Shown here one piece after another: positions 1 to 6,863 of a stretch of DNA of 11,679 nt. The notes under the pieces were generated by a model. The model ran no database searches and had not been told where the DNA came from. It worked only from the letters and a program-made list of their open reading frames with translations. Position numbers and translations under genes: made by a program. Position 1 is the stretch's first letter, and each line of letters opens with the position of its first letter. Origin of the DNA: an uncultured Ruminococcus sp. (GTDB lineage: Bacteria > Bacillota > Clostridia > Oscillospirales > Ruminococcaceae); NCBI GenBank assembly GCA_946186215.1, contig CAMHMM010000034.1, positions 1-11,679 on the forward strand. The letters are read 5' to 3'.

Positions 1-1
1 T

Positions 2-370
2 CAGTCTGCTGTAAAGGTAAAGCATCTTTCCGATGCTCTCTCAAATCAGGTCGAGGATATACGCCTGAAAATGGGCAGCATAGACACCACCAACAGTCAG
101 GCAGCATCAAAGGCTACGATAATCGAAAGCATCCTTTCCAAGATAATCGCTCTTTGTCAGGACAATGAGACCATAGATGCGGAAAGCCTGCCTCAGCTGG
201 TAGCCATCCTTGACAAGCTCCAGAGTGCCGTGGCATCCCTGCGCAACAACCTCAATGAGAGCGCATCAAATGCCCAAACACTCACAGGCTCCATAGACAC
301 CATAGCTGTATCGGCAGATGAGCTCCAGAATTCTGTCAACAACATGATACTTGCAGTGGCTTCACGATAA
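2..370 (+). CDS. Unidentified protein, C-terminal part (gene cut by left edge)
   Basis: The frame is open from the left edge to a TAA stop at 368-370, giving at least 122 residues of the C-terminus; an internal ATG at 71 is unlikely to be the real start because coding-like sequence continues upstream of it. The protein is rich in Ser, Ala, Asn, Leu and Ile, has one Cys, and shows no membrane segment or signal. Spaced hydrophobic residues in the stretch beginning LPQLVAILDKLQSAV and again near SADELQNSVNNM suggest amphipathic helices or a coiled coil. It ends in VASR directly before a strong terminator. I do not recognise the family. The helical, Ser/Ala/Asn-rich style recalls the C-terminal ends of chemoreceptors or of long structural coiled-coil proteins, but the receptor hairpin signature is not visible. 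It is convergent with the prkC operon and so is probably functionally unrelated to it. Confidence 0.7.
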   Translation, partial: QSAVKVKHLSDALSNQVEDIRLKMGSIDTTNSQAASKATIIESILSKIIALCQDNETIDAESLPQLVAILDKLQSAVASLRNNLNESASNAQTLTGSIDTIAVSADELQNSVNNMILAVASR

Positions 371-373
371 CTT

Positions 374-426
374 CATAAGAAAAAGCGGCATTTACCTGTT
401 TTCGGTAAATGCCGCTTTTTCTTATG
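374..426. terminator. Bidirectional intrinsic terminator between convergent genes
   Basis: Arms 374-396 and 404-426 are perfect reverse complements (23 bp) around a 7-nt loop (397-403). The stem has a GC core (AGCGGCA) flanked by an A run on the left arm and a T run on the right arm, so it can work as a rho-independent terminator on both strands. It starts 3 nt after the stop codon of the plus-strand gene, and it backs up the prkC terminator on the minus strand. Confidence 0.92.
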
Positions 427-435
427 CCTGCCGAC

Positions 436-471
436 ATAAAAACCTCCTTCCGATGTGTACCGGAAGGAGGT
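436..471 (-). terminator. Intrinsic terminator of the prkC operon
   Basis: Arms 442-452 and 461-471 form an 11-bp perfect stem (ACCTCCTTCCG with its complement) around an 8-nt loop. Read on the minus strand, the stem is followed by a T run (TTTTTATG, from 442 downward). It lies 11 nt beyond the prkC stop codon, which marks the end of the minus-strand operon within this window. Confidence 0.85.
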
Positions 472-482
472 GCTGCTTTTTA

Positions 483-2660
483 TCAGAATATATCCTCAAA
501 GGTGAAATTATCATCGGGGACTGTAGGGAAATCGTTGTCGTTCATTTCGGGCACGGGCTCGTCTATCTCATCATCAGCCTCGTCCTCAAAATTATCGGGG
601 AAATCGCCTGGCTCGTCAATGTTTTCGCCGGGATAAAGCATGCTGAGCATATCGATATCGAATTCAACGGTCTCGACCGAATGAGTTGCAAAGTCAACAT
701 TGAACACACCTATCTTGTGAGACTCGCCGTCTCTGCCGATAGCCTCGACAACAACCTTCTGCATCTCATTGCCCTTGATGGGTATCTGAATGGTGGACAC
801 ATAACCGATATTATCAACATCCGCTGTTCCTGAAAGGTTACCGTTTACATATGCCTTGAACTGTGCTGTGCCGGAAAGCCCCTCGGGTACAGGGAATGTA
901 ATGTTGAGCGAAGTAGTGGGTATCTGTCCTGTGGAGTAGGTGATAAGTATATCCTGTCTGGGATCGACTATTCTGGGCTGGCCGCTCTCATCAAGAGCGC
1001 TGATGCTCTGAGCGATTACCTCATTCTGGGGAAGCTCGGAATCCTGCTTTTCACTCTTGACATTAAAGCCTGTGTTTTCAAGGAGCGTTACCGCATCCAT
1101 GAGCTCCATTCCCACAACATCCGGCATGATGACATTGTATTCCTCGGGACCGAGGCTTACATATACCTTTACTGCCGAATTATATTCGACCTCTGCATTT
1201 CGTTCGGGCTCTGTCTTGATAACATGGTTTTCCTCAACATCGCTGTTTTCCATGATTATCGTACACTGGAGGCCTTCGGATTTGAGCATGGATGCCGCCG
1301 TATTTACTTCAAGAGTATATACATTGGGAACATTGACCATTCTCGCCCCCTTGCTTACCACTACCTTGACCTGTGTGCTGCCCACGATTATGGACGAATT
1401 AGGCTTGGGTGACTGGGAAATGATGGTACCGGACGGATATTCGGTGGAATATTTCTGATCATCTATAACGATATCGAAATAACCTGTATAAGTGTTCTTG
1501 CACTCGTTGTAGTCAAAGCCCACAAGGTCCACCATAGGCGCTGTCTGGGGATCGTCTGTAATGCCGCCCTTGCCTATGATCTGCCATGCGATGAACACTA
1601 CGGACATGATTATTACTGCTGCAGCTACAGCAGTGAGTATCACAACGAAGTAGGATGATCTTGAAACCTCGCCCTCGTCCTCGTAATCGTCATAATCGTC
1701 CTCATCATCATCGTAATCGTCATCATGGCTTCTGCGCTTCTGAGGAACGGGCTTTTCTTTTTTCTGCTCCCTGCGGACGGGCTTTTCATCTCCTCCGCCG
1801 TTTACGGGGTTGAAATACTGTGTATGCTCCTCCTGACCGTAGCTGTCCTCTTCCTCGCCGCCGTCATCAAGAGAGATATCATATTCAAAGGTGATATCGG
1901 GGTTTTTCTTGAACTGCTCGATATCCTTGATCATTTCCGAAGCGGACTGGTAGCGCTTGTCGGGATCTCTCTGCATCGCTCTGAAAACTATTGCCTCAAG
2001 CCCCTCGGGTATGCTTTCATTATAGGATCTCAGAGGCTTGGGTGTTTCCTGCATATGCATCAGAGCGATTGCAATGGGAGTATCACCGTCAAAGGGCTTT
2101 GAACCTGTGAGCATCTCATAGAGCATAACGCCTGTGGAGTAGATATCGCTCTTTTCGTCGGTATTCTCTCCTCTTGCCTGCTCGGGACTGATATAATGCA
2201 CACTGCCTATGGCCTTGTCGGATATGGTCTTGGCAGCCTCTCTTGAAAAGCGGGCTATGCCGAAGTCCATGACCTTTATCGTTCCGTCGGGGAAGAGCAT
2301 GATATTCTGAGGCTTTATATCCCTGTGGACTATCCCTCTGTCATGCGCGTGCTGCAGGGCACGGAGTATCTGTGTGATGAAATACAGGGAATCCTTCCAT
2401 TTGAGGGCACCCTGCTGATCCATAAACTCCTTCAGGGTGATGCCGTCTATGTATTCCATAACGATATACTGTATCGTTCCTGCGATACCCACATCAAATA
2501 TCTTTACGATATTCGGATGATTGAGGACGGCTATCGCCTTTGACTCATTGCGGAAGCGCCTTACGAATTCATCATTGTCGGCGTATTCTTTTTTGAGTAT
2601 CTTCACCGCAACGGTCATCTCATACCGGCCATCAAGCTTTTTACCGATGTACTTGTCCAT
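483..2660 (-). CDS. prkC: PASTA-domain Ser/Thr protein kinase (PrkC/Stk type) lacking the glycine-rich loop
   Basis: Membrane eukaryotic-type Ser/Thr kinase; in Bacillota this family senses muropeptides or lipid II through extracellular PASTA repeats and phosphorylates proteins of cell-wall, division and translation pathways. The 725-aa protein has a cytoplasmic kinase domain at about 1-250, with ATP lysine K20 (VAVK), helix-C E39, HRDIKPQN at 112-119, DFG at 132-134 and SPE at 158-160. A very acidic Asp/Tyr-rich linker (about 310-330) leads to a single membrane segment (about 337-362). Three PASTA repeats follow (about 374-438, 440-504, 508-577), then an extra beta-rich region (about 583-670) and an acidic Pro/Asp/Glu tail. 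Oddity: GRYE runs straight into MTVAVK, so the IGxGGMAxVY glycine loop (about 22 residues against B. subtilis PrkC, whose lysine is K40) is missing in frame. The ATG has a GGAGTG site at 2668-2673, spaced 7 nt, and an in-frame TGA lies three codons upstream, so no longer N-terminus exists. The family call is firm; kinase activity is doubtful unless the gap is an assembly error. Confidence 0.93.
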   Translation of the reverse strand: MDKYIGKKLDGRYEMTVAVKILKKEYADNDEFVRRFRNESKAIAVLNHPNIVKIFDVGIAGTIQYIVMEYIDGITLKEFMDQQGALKWKDSLYFITQILRALQHAHDRGIVHRDIKPQNIMLFPDGTIKVMDFGIARFSREAAKTISDKAIGSVHYISPEQARGENTDEKSDIYSTGVMLYEMLTGSKPFDGDTPIAIALMHMQETPKPLRSYNESIPEGLEAIVFRAMQRDPDKRYQSASEMIKDIEQFKKNPDITFEYDISLDDGGEEEDSYGQEEHTQYFNPVNGGGDEKPVRREQKKEKPVPQKRRSHDDDYDDDEDDYDDYEDEGEVSRSSYFVVILTAVAAAVIIMSVVFIAWQIIGKGGITDDPQTAPMVDLVGFDYNECKNTYTGYFDIVIDDQKYSTEYPSGTIISQSPKPNSSIIVGSTQVKVVVSKGARMVNVPNVYTLEVNTAASMLKSEGLQCTIIMENSDVEENHVIKTEPERNAEVEYNSAVKVYVSLGPEEYNVIMPDVVGMELMDAVTLLENTGFNVKSEKQDSELPQNEVIAQSISALDESGQPRIVDPRQDILITYSTGQIPTTSLNITFPVPEGLSGTAQFKAYVNGNLSGTADVDNIGYVSTIQIPIKGNEMQKVVVEAIGRDGESHKIGVFNVDFATHSVETVEFDIDMLSMLYPGENIDEPGDFPDNFEDEADDEIDEPVPEMNDNDFPTVPDDNFTFEDIF

Positions 2661-2699
2661 TGGTTTTCACTCCATAAACTGCGTAATAATGCATGATGC

Positions 2700-2803
2700 A
2701 CACTGCATAATGCACAATGATGCAGGATGTTATTTTATCTTTTTAAGCAATGGCTGCCGCTCATCAGGGCAGCGCCCTGCATTGATTATCCATTATGCAG
2801 TGT
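2700..2803. repeat. Palindromic MITE-like repeat element between stp and prkC
   Basis: The ends 2700-2712 and 2791-2803 are a perfect 13-bp inverted repeat (ACACTGCATAATG). The match continues inward with three mismatches and one gap to about 2726 and 2776, giving arms of about 27 bp. The centre holds a second small stem, 2753-2758 with 2768-2773 (GCTGCC/GGCAGC). The left flank (2689-2700) carries further ATGCA units. The 104-bp unit has no coding potential and looks like a small non-autonomous palindromic repeat. It fills most of the only long gap in an otherwise compact operon. No clear target-site duplication is seen. In the mRNA it would fold into a long hairpin between stp and prkC. Confidence 0.6.
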
Positions 2804-2806
2804 CCG

Positions 2807-3529
2807 TCATTTAATGACTACCGCCGTGATATTATCCGTGCTTGCCTTGTCTGCAAGGGCGATCTCAACGAGCGCCTGTGCGGGCTGGACACAGTCGGAA
2901 TCCTTTATGGTCTTGAGCATCGTTCCCTCGTCACAGTAGTTATACAGACCGTCTGTACAAAGTATGATCGCCGCTCCGTCGGGGAAATTCTTCTCAAAGA
3001 AGTCGGGCTCAATATCCTCATCAACGCCGACAGCCTTTGTGATAACATTGCGCTTGGGATGATTCTTCACCTCATCTGCAGTGATCTCGCCGTTGTCGAG
3101 CATATCCTGAACGATGGAATGATCCTTGGTGATGCGCTTTACCTCATGGGTGATAAGATATGCTCTCGAATCGCCCACATTTACGATAAACGCCTTGTTA
3201 TATCTTATCAGCACCGCAACACAGGTAGTACCCATCCCCTCACATTCGGGGATAGTCTCACCGAGCTCATAGACAACAGCATTCGCTGTCCTTACAGCGG
3301 CAATGAGCAGATTTCTTATCTTTATCGGGTTGAGATCCGGACGGTAGCCGGTATATACCCTGTCCATGATGATATCGACTGAGCGTGAGCTTGCTTCCTT
3401 TCCTGCATTCTGTCCGCCCATACCATCGCAGACAACGGCAAAAACAGCGTCTTCAAGCTCACAGAATGCAAATGTATCCTGATTTTCGATACGCTTGTTG
3501 CCAATGTCCGTATGAGTGTAAATCATCAT
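2807..3529 (-). CDS. stp: PP2C-family Ser/Thr protein phosphatase (Stp/PrpC)
   Basis: Metal-dependent cytoplasmic phosphatase that reverses phosphorylation by the partner kinase PrkC, encoded just downstream. Its 240 residues match the usual bacterial PP2C length. Visible motifs: the N-terminal TDIGNKRIENQD (7-18), VCDGMGG (33-39) with metal ligand D35, GMGTT (98-102), GDSRAY (119-124), TDGLYN (192-197) and the C-terminal DN pair (232-233), so the full metal-binding set is present. The first of two tandem ATG codons is chosen because GAGGTG (3537-3542) lies 7 nt upstream, between it and the rlmN stop; the spacing from rlmN is 13 nt. Co-transcription with prkC is expected, although the intervening palindromic element may alter the ratio of the two products. 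The Stp/PrpC assignment rests on both motifs and context. Confidence 0.96.
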   Translation of the reverse strand: MMIYTHTDIGNKRIENQDTFAFCELEDAVFAVVCDGMGGQNAGKEASSRSVDIIMDRVYTGYRPDLNPIKIRNLLIAAVRTANAVVYELGETIPECEGMGTTCVAVLIRYNKAFIVNVGDSRAYLITHEVKRITKDHSIVQDMLDNGEITADEVKNHPKRNVITKAVGVDEDIEPDFFEKNFPDGAAIILCTDGLYNYCDEGTMLKTIKDSDCVQPAQALVEIALADKASTDNITAVVIK

Positions 3530-3542
3530 GCACGATCACCTC

Positions 3543-4571
3543 TTATATTTCGTATTCACGCCTTAACTGTCCGCAGGCAGCGTCTATATCCGCACCAAGC
3601 GTTCTGCGCACTGTGGCATTGATATTGTATTTATGCAGCTCCTCAGCAAAGGCTGCTGTAGTGCCTCTGTCTGAGCGGTAGCTTCTTTCTCTTATCGGAT
3701 TTACCGGGATAAGGTTCACATGGCATACGAAGCCTTTGAGCAGCGATGCAAGCCTTTTTGCATCCTCAGGGCTGTCGTTGACACCCTTTATCACCGCATA
3801 TTCAAAGGAAATGCGCCTGCCTGTCTTGTCCATATAGTCCCTGCAGGCCGAGAGCAGCTCCTCTATCGGGTAGCGGCGGTTTACGGGCATTATCTCGCTC
3901 CTGCGCTCATTGAATGCACTGTGCAGCGAAACCGAAAGGGTTATTCCGAGCTTTTTTTCAGCCAGCTCTTTTATTCGCGGTACTATCCCGCAGGTGGAAA
4001 CCGATATATGCCGCAGTGACATTTCCCTGCCCCTGCTGTCGCTTATAAGGGAGAGAAATCTCAGCACATTGTCAAAATTATCCAGCGGCTCGCCTATCCC
4101 CATCAGAACTATGCTGTCTATATGCCGTCCGCTCACCTTCTGAGCAGTGTAGACCTGCTGCAGCATCTCAGCGGGTGTCAGATCTCTCCTGTAGCCTGCA
4201 ATGGTGGATGCACAGAATGTGCAGCCCATTTTGCACCCCACCTGAGTGGAGATACACAGACTGTTGCCGTGCTTATATTCCATCAATACAGTCTCGATGT
4301 GATTTTTGTCGGAAAGCTCGAACAGGAATTTTTCAGTACCGTCCTTTTTTGATCTCAGATGTCTTACAACATCAAGATGATCTATAACAAACTGCTCGTC
4401 AAGTCTTTCGCGCAGCCTGGCCGAAAGGTCTGTCATCTGTGAAAAATCGTCTGCCTGCATTTTATGGAGCCATTTGAAGATCTGTGCTGTGCGGAAGGAG
4501 CGTTCGCCCATCTGCGCAACAGCATCATTGAGCTCCTCAAAGCTCATTGACAAAATATCCTGTTTCTGCAT
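3543..4571 (-). CDS. rlmN: Dual-specificity 23S rRNA A2503 / tRNA A37 C2-methyltransferase RlmN
   Basis: Radical-SAM enzyme that makes 2-methyladenosine at 23S rRNA A2503 and at A37 of some tRNAs, supporting accuracy at the peptidyl transferase centre. The 342-aa length is typical. The iron-sulfur cluster motif is CxxxCxxC (C113, C117, C120) within VGCKMGCTFC. The two cysteines of the methyl-transfer mechanism also appear: C106, seven residues before the cluster as in E. coli, and C333 in GADIDAACGQL, equivalent to E. coli C355. Other family marks are GIGEPLDN (158-165), SLHS (215-218) and HVNLIPVNP (284-292). AACGQL and the N-terminal region fit RlmN; Cfr resistance enzymes are excluded by the context and by this close fit. 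The ATG overlaps the rsmB stop by one base (TAATG) with only a weak purine-rich site (GAAGAGAAAG), suggesting translational coupling. Confidence 0.97.
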   Translation of the reverse strand: MQKQDILSMSFEELNDAVAQMGERSFRTAQIFKWLHKMQADDFSQMTDLSARLRERLDEQFVIDHLDVVRHLRSKKDGTEKFLFELSDKNHIETVLMEYKHGNSLCISTQVGCKMGCTFCASTIAGYRRDLTPAEMLQQVYTAQKVSGRHIDSIVLMGIGEPLDNFDNVLRFLSLISDSRGREMSLRHISVSTCGIVPRIKELAEKKLGITLSVSLHSAFNERRSEIMPVNRRYPIEELLSACRDYMDKTGRRISFEYAVIKGVNDSPEDAKRLASLLKGFVCHVNLIPVNPIRERSYRSDRGTTAAFAEELHKYNINATVRRTLGADIDAACGQLRREYEI

Positions 4572-5911
4572 TACTTTCTCTTCATGACTGCGATGAAAAA
4601 GCCGTCACAGCCATTTTCAAATATTGTCCTCATAAAGCTCCCGTCCATTATTTTAAGAACATGAGCCTTTCCTATAACAGGGTAGGTCCACAGATCCTTC
4701 ACTTCGGAAAGCTCTGTGATCTGCGCTCTGTTTTCAAATATATCTTCAAACCCGTAAAAATCGGGATTGTTTTCAAGAAATCTTGTGATTATATCCTCAT
4801 TTTCGCACTTTCTTACGGTGCAGGTGGAATATACCAGCGTCCCCCCCGGCCTTACATACCGCGAGGAAGTTTCCAGTATCCTGTACTGTATCCCGGGCAG
4901 CTCCGCAAACTGCGAAAGAGGCTTATAGCGTATCTCCGGCTTTGAATGGATAACTCCGTACCCGCTGCACGGCACATCGCACAGCACCCTGTCCGCCGTC
5001 GGAAATTTATCATTATAGACCGTTGCATCATTCACGGCAGTTTCTATGATATCTATACCGAGCCGTTTAGCGCCCTGTACGATAAGATCAACGCGCTTCT
5101 GAGTCTTGTCGCAGGATATCACCCTGCCCTCATTGCCCATCTCCTCGGAAACGGTAAAGCTCTTTCCGCCGGGAGCCGCGCACACATCTATCACTGTATC
5201 GCCGGGCTTTGCATCCAACGCAAGTGAACAAAGCTGGGATGAGATCCCCTGATAGTGCCACAGACCTTTTGCAAAGCCTGCCTTTCTGAAATCATCGCCG
5301 TCACTGACACTTCTCATCCATTCCATAAGAACGGCATTGTCATCGGCAAGTCCTTCAAAAAGCTTTGCATTCTCCGCCCTGAGCGGATTATATCTGGTAT
5401 TGACACCGCAGGCATTGACATTCCTGCCCCATTGGAATGCCTTTTCGTCGCCATAATCATCAGCAACGCCGCAAAGCAGCTCCATAGGTATGGAATTTTC
5501 GACCGAAAAGCGTTCTCTTGCGCTGCCCTTCACGGGCGGCACCTGCTTTTTATCCCTGATAAAGCTTCTGAGTACCGCATTCACCATGCCGGCCGCAGAT
5601 GACTTTTTCAGTGACCTTATCATCTTAACGCTGTCATTTACAACGATGTTTTCGGGGGTATTGAAATATCTTAATTCGCACAGCCCGATAAGCAGTGTGA
5701 GATATACCTCTCTGTCCAGCTTTTCAGGCGGCTTCTTCACATATTTTTTCAGGATATGCTCCAGCAGCATCTTGTTTGCGAATACCCTGTCAGCAAGGAT
5801 ATGCGCAAAGGCATTGTCGGAGGAGCTTTCGCCCTTTGCATATGCAAGGTTGGAAAAAGCGCCGTCCATTATCCTCGAACAAAGCTTATAGCATTCCGTG
5901 CGCGCACTCAC
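4571..5911 (-). CDS. rsmB: 16S rRNA (cytosine-967-C5)-methyltransferase RsmB
   Basis: SAM-dependent m5C methyltransferase that modifies C967 (E. coli numbering) of 16S rRNA. The 446-aa protein has the two-part family layout: a NusB-like helical RNA-binding domain (about 5-125) and a Rossmann methyltransferase domain (about 215-445). The SAM-binding motif is VCAAPGGKSF (243-252). The catalytic cysteines are in DVPCSG (C315) and YSTCTV (C364), matching the two-cysteine mechanism of the Nop2/Sun family. The start is a GTG overlapping the fmt stop as GTGA. It is supported by AAGAGGT at 5920-5926, 8 nt upstream, and by the fact that the NusB domain begins right after it. Position between fmt and rlmN is the conserved Bacillota arrangement. 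Confidence 0.96.
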   Translation of the reverse strand: MSARTECYKLCSRIMDGAFSNLAYAKGESSSDNAFAHILADRVFANKMLLEHILKKYVKKPPEKLDREVYLTLLIGLCELRYFNTPENIVVNDSVKMIRSLKKSSAAGMVNAVLRSFIRDKKQVPPVKGSARERFSVENSIPMELLCGVADDYGDEKAFQWGRNVNACGVNTRYNPLRAENAKLFEGLADDNAVLMEWMRSVSDGDDFRKAGFAKGLWHYQGISSQLCSLALDAKPGDTVIDVCAAPGGKSFTVSEEMGNEGRVISCDKTQKRVDLIVQGAKRLGIDIIETAVNDATVYNDKFPTADRVLCDVPCSGYGVIHSKPEIRYKPLSQFAELPGIQYRILETSSRYVRPGGTLVYSTCTVRKCENEDIITRFLENNPDFYGFEDIFENRAQITELSEVKDLWTYPVIGKAHVLKIMDGSFMRTIFENGCDGFFIAVMKRK

Positions 5912-6825
5912 AGCTTGTTACCTCTTAGAAAATCCGCTGTTTTCATGCGTTTTCCGCCTATGGCCTGCACCTCGGTAAAGGTCACGCCATAACCGTCGCC
6001 GCACACCATGGTGAATGTATCCTTATCACCGACAGAACCTGCGGGGAGAGCGAACTTTCTTGTGTCCAGAGTGCTTTTATAAACCTTTATGCGGCGCTCA
6101 CCGAGCATGATATACGCTCCGGGATTTGAGGAAAGACCTCTTATCCTGTTGTGTACCTCCTGCGCGGTCATGGAAAGATCAAGCTCCGCCATATCCTTTG
6201 TTATCATGGGCGCATAATTAGAAAGGCTGTCATCCTGAGGCTCAGCCTTTGCCCTGCCCTGCCCGATATCGTCTATAACTCTGCAGAGAAGCTCACCGCC
6301 TGCTGCCGCCAGTCTGTCCATAAGCTCGTCCGCTGTTTCATCGGCTCCGATATCCACTGTGACCTTGTCTATCATATCACCAGTATCGAGGCCTTCGCCC
6401 ATCTGCATTATTGTGACACCCGTCTGCTTTTCGCCGTTGATAAGGCACCACTGCACGGGGCCTGCACCCCTGTATGCGGGAAGAAGAGAGCCATGTACAT
6501 TTATGCAGCCGTATTTCGGCAGCTCAAGCACCTCTTTCGGAAGTATCCTGCCGTAGGCCGCCACAACTATGATCTCCGGAGAGAGCCTGTGCAGTGTTTC
6601 CATAGCTGCCTGTGCATCATCGCCCTTTTTGAATGAAAGAGGCTGATATACATCAAGGCCGTGCTCTGCGGCATACTGCTTTACAGGAGGCGGCACTACC
6701 TTGTTTCCCCGTCCCTTCGGGCGGTCGGGCTGTGTGAATACACCAAGTATCTCATGCCCTGCCTTCACAAGGCTGTCAAGGGAGCTGACCGCAAAATCGG
6801 GCGTTCCCATGAACACGATCTTCAT
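5908..6825 (-). CDS. fmt: Methionyl-tRNA formyltransferase
   Basis: Transfers a formyl group from 10-formyl-THF to Met-tRNAfMet for initiation; the def product encoded just upstream later removes it. The N-terminal formyltransferase domain starts MKIVFMGTPDFAV. The catalytic triad is visible as N109 and H111 in INVHGSLLPAYRGAGP and D147 in GEGLDTGDM. The C-terminal OB-like tRNA-binding domain (about 205-305) ends ADFLRGNKL. The preferred start is the ATG at 6825 (305 aa), because the family begins exactly at MKIVFMGTP and AAGGCGGTG (6832-6840) sits 6 nt upstream. An in-frame GTG at 6834 would add MKV but has its ribosome site only 2 nt away, so it is less likely. The stop overlaps the rsmB GTG start. 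Confidence 0.96.
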   Translation of the reverse strand: MKIVFMGTPDFAVSSLDSLVKAGHEILGVFTQPDRPKGRGNKVVPPPVKQYAAEHGLDVYQPLSFKKGDDAQAAMETLHRLSPEIIVVAAYGRILPKEVLELPKYGCINVHGSLLPAYRGAGPVQWCLINGEKQTGVTIMQMGEGLDTGDMIDKVTVDIGADETADELMDRLAAAGGELLCRVIDDIGQGRAKAEPQDDSLSNYAPMITKDMAELDLSMTAQEVHNRIRGLSSNPGAYIMLGERRIKVYKSTLDTRKFALPAGSVGDKDTFTMVCGDGYGVTFTEVQAIGGKRMKTADFLRGNKL

Positions 6826-6831
6826 AACCTT

Positions 6832-6840
6832 CACCGCCTT
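6832..6840 (-). promoter_or_regulatory. Ribosome binding site deciding the fmt start
   Basis: AAGGCGGTG on the minus strand lies 6 nt before the ATG at 6825. The rival GTG start is embedded in this site, which argues for the ATG. Confidence 0.6.
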
Positions 6841-6863
6841 TAAATGACCTTACAGGCACCGCT

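Noticed and set aside
441..471. Stem arms that resemble a Shine-Dalgarno sequence and the 16S anti-Shine-Dalgarno end
   Set aside because: The resemblance (AAGGAGGT / ACCTCCTT) follows from a GC-containing palindrome; position and T run explain it as a terminator, and no start codon is suitably placed.
351..833. 160-codon plus-strand open frame across the terminators and the prkC 3' end
   Set aside because: It runs through both terminator hairpins and antisense to prkC, with no sensible ribosome site or domain.
2689..2726. CRISPR-like or tandem array of ATGCA units
   Set aside because: The units are only 5-6 nt, irregularly spaced, and without spacers; they are part of the palindromic element and its flank.
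2661..2806. Possible internal promoter or riboswitch ahead of prkC
   Set aside because: No convincing -35/-10 pair with 16-18 nt spacing and no known riboswitch motif; the palindromic repeat explains the structure better.
3543..4571. Cfr-type antibiotic resistance methyltransferase
   Set aside because: Conserved position between rsmB and stp, typical length and the AACGQL motif fit housekeeping RlmN.
6151..6636. 161-codon plus-strand open frame opposite fmt
   Set aside because: It is the shadow of the conserved Fmt catalytic domain.
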